The notes below the pieces were generated by a model. It was not told where the DNA came from. It saw nothing but the letters and a program-made list of their open reading frames with translations, and ran no database searches. A program made the translations under genes and the position numbers. Source: Tagaea sp965279565 (lineage in GTDB: Bacteria > Pseudomonadota > Alphaproteobacteria > CACIAM-22H2). From it: a stretch of 64,000 nucleotides of DNA. Where the stretch lies: positions 3,224,001 to 3,288,000 of the forward strand of contig OZ257249.1 in NCBI GenBank assembly GCA_965279565.1, given 5' to 3'. Every line of letters starts with the position of its first letter. Within the stretch, counting starts at the first letter, position 1. Below are positions 56,615 through 64,000 of this stretch, one piece after another.

Positions 56615-58405
56615 ATGCACGCCTATCGCACACACACTTGCGGCCAGCTGCGCCGCGAGAATGTCGGCCAGACCGTCCGCCTTTCGGGCTGGGTCCACCG
56701 CAAGCGGGACCACGGCAACCTGCTGTTCGTCGATGTCCGCGACCATTACGGGGTCACGCAGTGCGTGCTCGACACGTCGAGCCCGCTGTTCGCGGCGGTC
56801 GAGGGTTTCCGTCCCGAGAGCGTCGTGACGCTGACCGGCCGCGTGGTCGCGCGCATTGCCGAAACAGTCAATTCCAGGCTGCCGACCGGCGAGATCGAGG
56901 TCCGCATCGACGAGGCGAAGCTGCAGTCCGCGTCCGAGGTGCTGCCGTTCCAGGTGGCCCAGGAGGAGGACTATCCCGAGGAGATGCGCCTCAAGTACCG
57001 CTTCCTCGACCTGCGCACCGAGCGTCTGCACGCGAACATCGTGCTGCGCTCGAACGTCATCGCGTCGATCCGCCGGCGGATGATCGAGCAGGGCTTCACC
57101 GAATTCCAGACCCCGATCCTGACCTCGTCCAGCCCCGAGGGTGCGCGCGACTATCTGGTCCCCTCGCGCCTGCATCCGGGCAAGTTCTATGCGCTGCCGC
57201 AAGCACCCCAGCAGTTCAAGCAGCTTCTGATGGTCTCCGGCTTCGACCGCTATTTCCAGATCGCGCCCTGCTTCCGCGACGAGGATGCGCGCGCCGACCG
57301 CAGCCCGGGCGAGTTCTACCAGCTCGACTTCGAGATGAGCTTCGTGACGCAGGAAGACGTGTTCGACGCGATCGAACCCGTCCTCGCCGGCGTGTTCCGC
57401 GAATTCGCGCGCGGTCGCAAGGTGGATGATGGCCGCTTCCCGCGCATCCCCTACGACGAATCGATGCTGAAATACGGCTCCGACAAGCCGGACCTGCGCA
57501 ACCCGCTGGTCATCGCCGACGTCACGTCGGTCTTCGCCGGGTCCGACTTCAAAGTGTTCGCCGGCATCGCCGCATCCGGCGGCACGGTGCGCGCCATTCC
57601 GGCCCCCAAGACCGCCGATCGCCCGCGCAGCTTCTTCGACAAGATGAACGCCTGGGCGCAGGGCGAGGGGGCTCCCGGCCTCGGCTACATCGTGTTCGAG
57701 GGCGAGCAGGCCAAGGGCCCGATCGCCAAGTTCCTCGACGTCGACCGTCTGGCGAAGCTCAAGGCCGCTGCCGGCGTCGGTGCGGGCGACGCGGTGTTTT
57801 TCGTCGCCGACAAGAAGCCGCTCGCCGCCGCGAAGCTCGCCGGTGCCGCGCGCCGCAAGCTGGGCGAGGAGCTGGAGCTGATCGCGCCCGACGCGTTCCG
57901 CTTCTGCTGGATCGTCGATTTCCCGATGTACGAGTTGGACGAGGACACCGGCAAGATCGACTTCAGCCACAACCCGTTCTCGATGCCGCAGGGCGGCCTC
58001 GAGGCGCTGACGACCAGGGATCCGCTGACGATCAAGGCGTTCCAGTACGACATCGTGTGCAACGGCGTGGAGCTGTCGTCGGGCGCCATCCGCAACCACC
58101 TGCCCGAGATCATGTACAAGGCCTTCGAGATCGCCGGCTACACGGCCGCGGACGTCGAGACGCGCTTCGGCGGCATGCTGAACGCGTTCAAGTTCGGCGC
58201 CCCGCCGCACGGCGGTTCCGCCCCCGGCATCGACCGCATCGTCATGCTGCTGGCGAACGAACCGAACATCCGCGAGGTCGTGGCGTTCCCGATGACGCAG
58301 GGTGCGGTCGATCTGCTGATGCAGGCGCCCAATTCGGTCGATCCGGCGCGCCTGAAGGAACTGCATATCCGGCACGAATTGCCACCGGTGAAGAAGAAGG
58401 ACTGA
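56615..58405 (+). CDS. aspS: Aspartyl-tRNA synthetase (probably non-discriminating)
   Basis: AspRS charges tRNA-Asp; the bacterial type has 596 residues here with the anticodon OB domain, a GAD insertion (~285-410) and class II motifs: FRDEDARADRSPGEFYQLDFE (motif 2 and neighbours, given in part) and GIDRIVML (motif 3). His33 in RKRDHGN aligns with His31 of the Pseudomonas non-discriminating enzyme, where E. coli has Leu. This predicts that it also makes Asp-tRNA-Asn for GatCAB. AAGGA lies about 12 bases before ATG 56615. Confidence 0.96.
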   Translation: MHAYRTHTCGQLRRENVGQTVRLSGWVHRKRDHGNLLFVDVRDHYGVTQCVLDTSSPLFAAVEGFRPESVVTLTGRVVARIAETVNSRLPTGEIEVRIDEAKLQSASEVLPFQVAQEEDYPEEMRLKYRFLDLRTERLHANIVLRSNVIASIRRRMIEQGFTEFQTPILTSSSPEGARDYLVPSRLHPGKFYALPQAPQQFKQLLMVSGFDRYFQIAPCFRDEDARADRSPGEFYQLDFEMSFVTQEDVFDAIEPVLAGVFREFARGRKVDDGRFPRIPYDESMLKYGSDKPDLRNPLVIADVTSVFAGSDFKVFAGIAASGGTVRAIPAPKTADRPRSFFDKMNAWAQGEGAPGLGYIVFEGEQAKGPIAKFLDVDRLAKLKAAAGVGAGDAVFFVADKKPLAAAKLAGAARRKLGEELELIAPDAFRFCWIVDFPMYELDEDTGKIDFSHNPFSMPQGGLEALTTRDPLTIKAFQYDIVCNGVELSSGAIRNHLPEIMYKAFEIAGYTAADVETRFGGMLNAFKFGAPPHGGSAPGIDRIVMLLANEPNIREVVAFPMTQGAVDLLMQAPNSVDPARLKELHIRHELPPVKKKD

Positions 58406-58473
58406 CCGGGACGCTGGCTTTCGGCCCTTTTTGCGCCATATTGGTCGATGAAAGTGTCGTCCTTGGAGTCCCC

Positions 58474-59268
58474 ATGCGCCTGACACGCCTCCTGTCCGCC
58501 GCCGCCATCGCACTGGTCGCATGCGCATCCGCGCAGGCGCAGACGATCGCGCCCCATCGCGCCGCCTATTCGCTGACCCTCGGCGACGCGCGCAACGGCG
58601 GCGTGACGGCGATCGACGGCGCGCTCGTCATCGACTGGGGCGAGGTGTGCGAGGGCTGGACGATCTCGCAGCGCATGCGCTTCCGCATGAGCGGCGGCGA
58701 TGCGGGCGACGTCGATTCCGACATCTCGTTCTCGAGCTTCGAATCGCGCGACGGGAAGAACTACCGTTTCTCGCTGCGTACGTCGCGCGACGGCGACGTC
58801 GTCGAGGACCTGCGCGGCCGCGCCACGCTCGATCCCGACAAGGGCGGCAAGGCGGAGTTCACGAGCCCGGCCGACACGACGCTCGATCTTCCGCCCGGCA
58901 CGATGTTCCCGACGGCCCATTCGCTGCTGCTGATCAACCTCGCGATGGGCGGCGAGCATCTCGTCACGCGCGCCGTGTTCGACGGCGCCACGCTCGACGG
59001 TGCGCTCGACGTGTCGGCGATCATCGGCGACAAGACCGCACCCGACGCGAAGCTGGCGGCGAGTGCCCCCGCCATCGGCGGTCGGCCGAGCTGGCGCGTG
59101 CGGATGGCCTATTTCAATCCGGACGACAAGTCCGGCACGCCGACATATGAAACGTCGATGCGCATGTTGGACAACGCCGTGGCGTCCGAATATTCGTTCG
59201 AGTATCCGGAATTCAGCATCCGCGCGAAGCTGGAACGTCTCGACGCGCTGCCGAAGCCGAACTGCTGA
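58474..59268 (+). CDS. eipB: EipB-like cell-envelope integrity protein (DUF1849)
   Basis: A 264-residue exported protein with a Sec signal (cleavage near ASAQAQ). The mature part is a beta-rich spiral: APHRAAYSLTL, then GALVIDWGEVCEGWTISQRM, and LPPGTMFPTAHSL. One Cys early (VCEGW) and one at the very end (PKPNC) match the disulfide pair of Brucella EipB, which keeps the envelope intact. The family is confined largely to alphaproteobacteria. It follows aspS by 68 bases. Confidence 0.9.
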   Translation: MRLTRLLSAAAIALVACASAQAQTIAPHRAAYSLTLGDARNGGVTAIDGALVIDWGEVCEGWTISQRMRFRMSGGDAGDVDSDISFSSFESRDGKNYRFSLRTSRDGDVVEDLRGRATLDPDKGGKAEFTSPADTTLDLPPGTMFPTAHSLLLINLAMGGEHLVTRAVFDGATLDGALDVSAIIGDKTAPDAKLAASAPAIGGRPSWRVRMAYFNPDDKSGTPTYETSMRMLDNAVASEYSFEYPEFSIRAKLERLDALPKPNC

Positions 59269-59271
59269 TCC

Positions 59272-60180
59272 TCAGGTCGGCCAGAGCCACGCCGCGCCGC
59301 GCACGCCGCTCGAATCGCCGTGCATGTTCTTGACAAGCCGCGTCGCGACGGTGTCCGAGAAGACGAACTTTCCGAGCAGCGGCGGGACATCCGCGTAGAG
59401 GAAGTCGAGATTCGACAGCCCGCCGCCGAGCACGATGACTTCCGGGTCGAAGATGTTGACGATCGTCCCGAGGGCGCGCGCGAACCTGTCCGCATAGCGC
59501 GCGAGCGAGGCGCGCGCATCGGCGTCGCCGGAAGCCGCGGCCGCGACGATGTCGCGCGTCGCAAGTTCGCGCCCCGTCACCCGGTGGTGGTCGCGCGCGA
59601 AGCTGGGACCGGACAGGAACGATTCGATGCAGCCGCTGCGGCCGCAATAGCATTTCGGGCCGGGACGCTCGTCGTGGCCGTCGATGATCCGGGGTGCGGG
59701 CAGGGGATTGTGGCCCCATTCGCCGGCAATGCTGTTCACGCCGACGATCGGCTGTCCCTCGTAGACGAGACCGCCGCCCACGCCCGTCCCGATGATGACG
59801 CCGAACACGCTGCGCGCACCTGCCGCGGCGCCGTCGCTCGCTTCGGACAGGACGAAGCAGTCGGCATCGTTCGCGATGCGGACCGGCCGCCCGACGGCCG
59901 CGGCAAGGTCGCGGTCGAGCGGATGCCCGATCAGCCAGACCGAGTTGGCGTTCTTGACGAGCCCCGTCGAGGGCGAGATCGTGCCGGGGATTCCGACGCC
60001 GACCGAAGGTGTTTGGCCGAGTTCGGCGTCGGCGGCGCGGATCAGTCCGGCAATGGCCGCGACCGTCGCATTGTAGTCCCCCTGGGGACTGGCGACGCGG
60101 CGTCTCAGGCGGAGCGATCCGTCTCCTGCAAGTGCCGCGATCTCGATTTTCGTTCCGCCCAGATCGATCCCGTACCGCAT
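59272..60180 (-). CDS. ROK-family sugar kinase (fructokinase/NagK-like)
   Basis: A 302-residue kinase of the ROK group. It has the ATP site YGIDLGGTKIEIA, GVGIPGTISP, the catalytic region NDADCF, GTGVGGGL, and the zinc motif CYCGRSGCIESFLSG. These match Mak and NagK types, which phosphorylate fructose, mannose or N-acetylglucosamine. ATG 60180 has AAGG four bases upstream; GTG 60210 is in frame but would lie in the CtrA box. It is divergent from divK. Confidence 0.9.
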   Translation of the reverse strand: MRYGIDLGGTKIEIAALAGDGSLRLRRRVASPQGDYNATVAAIAGLIRAADAELGQTPSVGVGIPGTISPSTGLVKNANSVWLIGHPLDRDLAAAVGRPVRIANDADCFVLSEASDGAAAGARSVFGVIIGTGVGGGLVYEGQPIVGVNSIAGEWGHNPLPAPRIIDGHDERPGPKCYCGRSGCIESFLSGPSFARDHHRVTGRELATRDIVAAAASGDADARASLARYADRFARALGTIVNIFDPEVIVLGGGLSNLDFLYADVPPLLGKFVFSDTVATRLVKNMHGDSSGVRGAAWLWPT

Positions 60181-60199
60181 ACGCCTTACAAACTCCGGC

Positions 60200-60215
60200 T
60201 TAACATTCACTTAAC
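60200..60215 (+). promoter_or_regulatory. CtrA-binding box upstream of divK
   Basis: TTAA-CATTCAC-TTAAC matches the full CtrA consensus TTAA-N7-TTAAC without mismatch. It lies 117 bases before divK and 20 before the divergent ROK kinase. CtrA controls divK in Caulobacter, and DivK in turn inhibits CtrA, so the box fits a conserved feedback. Confidence 0.7.
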
Positions 60216-60331
60216 GTTGGGCCCGTTTCGCTTGGATTTACAGGCTAGTGCGAAGATGCGGGAACATGCTAAATCAACTCAACGGTCCTTGCCGACCCCG
60301 CAGAAGGGCTGAAAGCGAGCTGAGTGCGTCG

Positions 60332-60697
60332 ATGACAAAAACCGTCCTTATCGTGGAAGACAACGAGCTGAACATCAAGCTCTTCAACGATTTGCTCGAA
60401 GCGCATGGCTACGCCACGCTGCAGACGAAGGACGGCATCGAGGCCATGAAGATGGCGCGCCAGCACCGCCCCGACCTGATCCTCATGGACATCCAGCTTC
60501 CCGAGGTTTCGGGGCTGGAAGTCACCAAGTGGCTCAAGGAAGACCCCGACCTGCGCTCGATCCCGGTCGTGGCGGTCACCGCGTTCGCCATGAAGGGCGA
60601 CGAGGACAAGATCCGGCAGGGCGGCTGCGAGGCCTATATCGCGAAGCCGATTTCGGTCGCAAAATTCCTGGAAACAATCCAGCGCTTCCTGAATTGA
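60332..60697 (+). CDS. divK: Cell-cycle response regulator DivK
   Basis: DivK is a single-domain receiver that, when phosphorylated, switches DivJ/PleC/DivL and lowers CtrA activity. The 121-residue protein is highly typical: VLIVEDNELNIKLF, phospho-acceptor Asp53 (LILMDIQLPEVSGLEVT), VVAVTAFAMKGDE and KPISVAKFL. A CtrA box is upstream. It lies 25 bases before pleD on the same strand, an arrangement also seen in Caulobacter. Confidence 0.96.
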   Translation: MTKTVLIVEDNELNIKLFNDLLEAHGYATLQTKDGIEAMKMARQHRPDLILMDIQLPEVSGLEVTKWLKEDPDLRSIPVVAVTAFAMKGDEDKIRQGGCEAYIAKPISVAKFLETIQRFLN

Positions 60698-60722
60698 AGG
60701 GCGCTAGCCGAGGCAGTCCGTC

Positions 60723-62105
60723 ATGACGGCGCGCGTTCTCGTAGTCGACGACGTGCTACCGAACGTCAAGCTGCTCGAAGCCCGGCTGAGCTCCGAGTAT
60801 TTCCACGTGATGACGGCCTATGGCGGGCAGGAAGCGCTCGACAAGGCGTTCCTGAATCCGCCCGACATCGTCCTGCTCGACGTGATGATGCCGCAGATGG
60901 ACGGCTTCGAGGCGTGCCGGCGGCTGAAGGCCGATCCGCGGACGTGCCACGTGCCGGTCATCATGGTGACCGCGCTGTCGGCCAGCGAAGACCGCGTGCG
61001 CGGCCTGGAAGCGGGTGCCGACGATTTCCTGACCAAGCCCGTGCGCGACGTGGCGCTCTATGCCCGGATCCGCTCGCTCGTCCGCCTCAAGATGCTGGCC
61101 GACGAATGGCGCCTGCGCAGCGCCACGTCCGGCCGGTTCGGCATGGCGGACGACAGCGCCACGATCCAAGGCGAGATCTCGACCAAGGGAGCCAAGCTTC
61201 TCGTCGTCGACGAGTTGCCGAGCCTGACGCGCACGCTGACGCAGAACCTCGCCGTCGACGACGCCGTCGTCGAGGTGACGGCGGACGCCGCCGACGCGCT
61301 CCAGCGCGCCAACCAGTCGGTCTACGACACGATCGTCATCAACACGCTGATGCGAAAGGTCGATGCGCTGCGCCTGTGCGCCGAGCTGCGGTCGGGCGAG
61401 CACACGCGCCAGATGCCGCTGATGACCGTGATCGAGGACGGCGACGACGCGCGTCTGGCCCGCGTCCTCGATATCGGCGTGAACGACTACCTGCTGACGC
61501 CGGTCGAGCCGAACGAGCTGATCGCGCGCGTCCGCACCCAGATCCGCCGGCGCCGCTACATGGAAGCGCTGCGGCAGAACTACGAGCGCAACATGGCGCT
61601 CGCCCTGACCGACGTGCTGACCGGCCTGCACAACAGGCGGTACATGGAAGCGCATCTCGGCAACCTCGCCCAGCGCGCGACCCACTCGGACCGCACGTTG
61701 GCACTGCTGATGATCGACATCGACCACTTCAAGAACGTCAACGACAACTACGGCCATCCGGTCGGCGACCAGGTCCTGCGGGCCGTCGCCGAACGCCTGC
61801 AGCACAATGTCCGCCCGTTCGACACGGTGGCGCGCTGGGGCGGCGAGGAATTCATGGTCGTCATGCCCGAGGCGGACGACAAGGTCGGCCGGGCCGTGGC
61901 CGAGCGCCTGCGCGCGAAGGTCGAGCAGGCGCCGATCGCCGTCTCGCACCCGGTCGGCACGCTCAGCATCACGATCAGCATCGGAATCGCGGCCAGCAAG
62001 CCGCACGGCTTCGATCCGGCGGCCCTGATCCAGGCGGCGGATTCGGCGCTCTACCGGGCCAAGCAGGGCGGCCGGAACCGCTCCGAATCGTCCGAACAGG
62101 CCTGA
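60723..62105 (+). CDS. pleD: Diguanylate cyclase response regulator PleD
   Basis: PleD makes c-di-GMP from two GTP and controls the motile-to-sessile change. The 460-residue protein has REC1 with Asp53 (IVLLDVMMPQMDG) and REC2 (~155-275) where the phospho-acceptor is Asn (TIVINTLM), as in an adaptor domain. The GGDEF domain ends with GGEEF at 373-377. The inhibitory I-site RxxD is Arg364-Asp367 (RPFD), five residues before GGEEF. It should be active and product-inhibited. Confidence 0.96.
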   Translation: MTARVLVVDDVLPNVKLLEARLSSEYFHVMTAYGGQEALDKAFLNPPDIVLLDVMMPQMDGFEACRRLKADPRTCHVPVIMVTALSASEDRVRGLEAGADDFLTKPVRDVALYARIRSLVRLKMLADEWRLRSATSGRFGMADDSATIQGEISTKGAKLLVVDELPSLTRTLTQNLAVDDAVVEVTADAADALQRANQSVYDTIVINTLMRKVDALRLCAELRSGEHTRQMPLMTVIEDGDDARLARVLDIGVNDYLLTPVEPNELIARVRTQIRRRRYMEALRQNYERNMALALTDVLTGLHNRRYMEAHLGNLAQRATHSDRTLALLMIDIDHFKNVNDNYGHPVGDQVLRAVAERLQHNVRPFDTVARWGGEEFMVVMPEADDKVGRAVAERLRAKVEQAPIAVSHPVGTLSITISIGIAASKPHGFDPAALIQAADSALYRAKQGGRNRSESSEQA

Positions 62106-62109
62106 AATG

Positions 62110-62139
62110 AAAAACCGGGCCGCCGTCGCCGGCGCCCGG
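62110..62139 (-). terminator. Rho-independent terminator of rpmG
   Basis: On the minus strand a GC-rich stem (ccgggc at 62134-62139 paired with gcccgg at 62115-62120, with an additional internal stem) is followed by TTTTTC. It lies 44 bases after the rpmG stop and just after the convergent pleD stop. Confidence 0.75.
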
Positions 62140-62182
62140 TCGATTCCTGGCGGAGCCGGCCCGAAGGCCGCCCGCTGGAAGG

Positions 62183-62350
62183 CTACTTGATCTTGCCTTC
62201 CTTGAAGACCACGTGCTTGCGCGCGACGGGGTCGTACTTCTTGAGCTCGAGCTTTTCCGTCGTCTTGCGCGGATTCTTCTTGGTCACATAGAAGAAGCCG
62301 GTGTCGGCGGTGCTGTTGAGCTTGATCAGCATGGGCTTGGACTTGGCCAT
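62183..62350 (-). CDS. rpmG: 50S ribosomal protein L33
   Basis: A 55-residue ribosomal protein, read from ATG 62350 (cat at 62348-62350). It begins MAKSKPMLIKLNSTADTG and contains FYVTKKNPRKTTEKL, then KKYDPVARKHVVFKEGKIK as its end. No zinc-binding CxxC is present, so it is the C-minus form. It is too short to stand out among open frames but is clear from its sequence. A terminator follows. It is convergent with pleD. Confidence 0.96.
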   Translation of the reverse strand: MAKSKPMLIKLNSTADTGFFYVTKKNPRKTTEKLELKKYDPVARKHVVFKEGKIK

Positions 62351-62437
62351 GGCGGGGCCCTCGAAACTGGAGAAATTCGTTAAACGGGCCGGGACAATAG
62401 CGTCCGGACAGGGGTTGTCAAGCCGGCAGGCCCCGGG

Positions 62438-64000
62438 TCAGCGGACCTGGGCCGCCTGCTGGACCGACTGGAGGGTCCGGGAGAACATCGCCGGGTCCCG
62501 CAGGAGGGCCGTCGCGATGGCGATTTCGCCGTCCCGGCTGGCGTTATCGGGCGGGCAGATGTCCCGCAAGCTCTTGAGACCGGCCATGTTCGCGTGGTCG
62601 GCCGCCCGCCAGCGGCCCATCGTCGCGGCGTCGGTCAGCCCGCCATTGCGCACGGCCGTCAGGGCGTCGGCCACGCTGTCGCTGCGCCCCGAGGTGCAGT
62701 AGGCCGGAATCACGCCCAGATCGGCCAGCGGATAGCCTGACGGGGCATGGAAGCGGGCCCAGGTGATGACCAGCTCCCCGTCGTTGGGCATCTGGACGAG
62801 CGTCTGGACCGATCCCTTGCCGAACGAGGTGCTGCCCACGACGATCGCGCGGCCGTTGTCCTGGAGGGCCGCCGCGACGATCTCGGAGGCCGACGCGGAC
62901 TGGCCGTTGACCAGCACGACGAGCGGGATGTCCTCGCCGATGTCGCCCGGCTGGGCCGTCATGCTCTGGTGGCTGGCGCGGTGCCGGCCGCGGGTCGAAA
63001 CGATCGTGCCGCCGGCAAGGAACAGGTCGGACACCCCGACCGCCTGGTCGAGCAGGCCGCCGAGATTGCCGCGCAGGTCGAGGATCATGCCGCGCATGGC
63101 CGGCTTGATGTCGACCTTCGCCCGGCGGATCGCGTCGGACAGCGCCTCGGTCGTGCGCTGGTTGAAACCGGAGACCTTGACGTAGGCGAGATCGCCGTCG
63201 CGACGGTAGGTCACGGTCGGCGGCACGATGTGGCCGCGCAGCAGGCGCATCTCGATGGTCCGGTCGGACGGCGGGCGGCGCACGTCGAGGCGAAGCTCGG
63301 TGCCGACCGGTCCGCGCAGGCGGGCGATGACATCGCGCTCGGCGAGACCCAGCAGCGAGCGGCCGTCGACGGCGACGAGCCGGTCGCCCACGCGCAGGCC
63401 CGCGCGCGCGGCCGGCGTCTCGGGCGAAACGATGTCGACGCGTGTCTCGCCGTTCTCGAACCCGACGGTGACGCCGATGCCGCCGAAACCGTCGCGCACG
63501 GCGCGGCTTTCGCGCGCGCGGTCCGGATCGTCGTAGCGCGTGTAGGCGTCGAGCTTCGACAGCGATCCGTCCATGAACGCGCGGAAGACCCTGTCGTTTG
63601 GCGTGTCGCGCAGCACCGTCGAAACGCCGCGCGCGGCGTCGACGGCCTGCGCGGTCAATGAGGCCCAGCGCTGCGTGTCGTCGCGGCGCGGCAGGTCGAA
63701 GCCGCCGGCAAGCGTCTCGCCGTCGTAGATGTCGATGCGCGTGTCGCTGCGCTTCACGCCGAGACGCGTGTCGATCTTGTTCAGGTTCGCGAGCCCTGCC
63801 GCCGCGAGGACGGGCAGCTCCACGGGCTGGATATAGCGCGACGAAAGTTCCTCGTAGGCGCGCTGGTAGAAATAGGTGGGCGTCGTCGCGGAAGCCTGCG
63901 TCTGCGTGGGGGCGGGGCGTGCGGCTTCGCGCGGGCCGGCGCAGGCCGTCGCGAACACGACGAGCGTGGCGATCAGGGCCCCGAGCCGGGGTGCGCGACG
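62438..64000 (-). CDS. S41-family C-terminal processing peptidase, lipoprotein (5' end beyond window)
   Basis: A periplasmic serine protease of the CtpA type, at least 520 residues and still open at the window edge. The frame upstream of GTG 63958 reads RAPRLGALIATLVVFATAC, a lipoprotein signal whose start lies outside. Then comes an N-terminal helical region, a PDZ domain (GIGVTVGFENGETRVDIVSP, AGLRVGDRLVAVDG), and the protease core: LRGNLGGLLDQAV, the catalytic Ser in NGQSASASEIV and Lys in FGKGSVQ. The C-terminal ~90 residues are helical. Substrates are unknown; relatives process envelope proteins. Confidence 0.9.
   Translation of the reverse strand, partial: RRAPRLGALIATLVVFATACAGPREAARPAPTQTQASATTPTYFYQRAYEELSSRYIQPVELPVLAAAGLANLNKIDTRLGVKRSDTRIDIYDGETLAGGFDLPRRDDTQRWASLTAQAVDAARGVSTVLRDTPNDRVFRAFMDGSLSKLDAYTRYDDPDRARESRAVRDGFGGIGVTVGFENGETRVDIVSPETPAARAGLRVGDRLVAVDGRSLLGLAERDVIARLRGPVGTELRLDVRRPPSDRTIEMRLLRGHIVPPTVTYRRDGDLAYVKVSGFNQRTTEALSDAIRRAKVDIKPAMRGMILDLRGNLGGLLDQAVGVSDLFLAGGTIVSTRGRHRASHQSMTAQPGDIGEDIPLVVLVNGQSASASEIVAAALQDNGRAIVVGSTSFGKGSVQTLVQMPNDGELVITWARFHAPSGYPLADLGVIPAYCTSGRSDSVADALTAVRNGGLTDAATMGRWRAADHANMAGLKSLRDICPPDNASRDGEIAIATALLRDPAMFSRTLQSVQQAAQVR

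Overview
The window is chromosomal DNA from a high-GC alphaproteobacterium. The evidence is a DivK/PleD pair with a CtrA-type box (TTAA-N7-TTAAC) in front of it, an EipB (DUF1849) envelope protein, an SdhE gene between recG and mfd, a CheZ, and a 55-residue L33. The CheZ and a FlmG-like TPR glycosyltransferase suggest a flagellated member of Rhodospirillales or a neighbouring order, but I cannot name a genus. Genes are packed tightly. Many neighbours overlap by 4 bases (ATGA, GTGA or TTGA) or converge with overlapping stops, and TTG is an unusually frequent start codon. I see no prophage, insertion sequence, CRISPR array or rRNA.

Layout. 1-1215: a DMT-family transporter with a His-rich tail, flanked by two copies of a palindromic repeat. 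1219-8945: information-processing genes (uvrA, divergent ssb, a small tautomerase, gyrA, coaD, tRNA-Lys, a DUF1488-like gene). 8920-15343: a GT41-type TPR glycosyltransferase, pyrophosphatase, a 75-residue protein, an atypical sugar epimerase with a glycosyltransferase, and cheZ. This looks like a motility and flagellin-glycosylation neighbourhood. 15331-21183: a lipoprotein, then an oxidative catabolic cluster (LhgO-like oxidase, HpaI aldolase, D-2-hydroxyacid dehydrogenase, dimethylglycine-dehydrogenase-like protein). 21184-24456: a flagellin, a two-subunit CoA-transferase and a fluoroacetate-dehalogenase-like hydrolase. 24453-31736: recG, sdhE, mfd, a possible metalloprotease and a DsbA/FrnE-like protein.

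31819-37438 is a five-gene catabolic operon: acyl-CoA ligase, SDR, tandem NIPSNAP, acyl-CoA dehydrogenase, APH kinase with a DUF6285-like tail. The last two genes look like a split form of the eukaryotic ACAD10/ACAD11 fusion and may handle hydroxy-acids through phosphorylation and elimination. 37439-44866: a D-threonine-aldolase-like enzyme, a degenerate GGDEF/EAL protein, tRNA-Ser, a histidine kinase, a YdcF protein, and a coupled trio (APH-like kinase, divergent KdsB-like cytidylyltransferase, histidine phosphatase) that may make a CMP-activated molecule. 44974-50312: cell-wall genes (mltB, rlpA, D,D-carboxypeptidase) running into tmk and holB. 50314-55353: polyphosphate and phosphohistidine genes (sixA, ppk1, ppx) and a hydrolase-like lipoprotein lacking its nucleophile. 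55350-64000: rnd, aspS, eipB, a ROK sugar kinase, divK-pleD, rpmG with a terminator, and a C-terminal processing protease whose start lies beyond the window.
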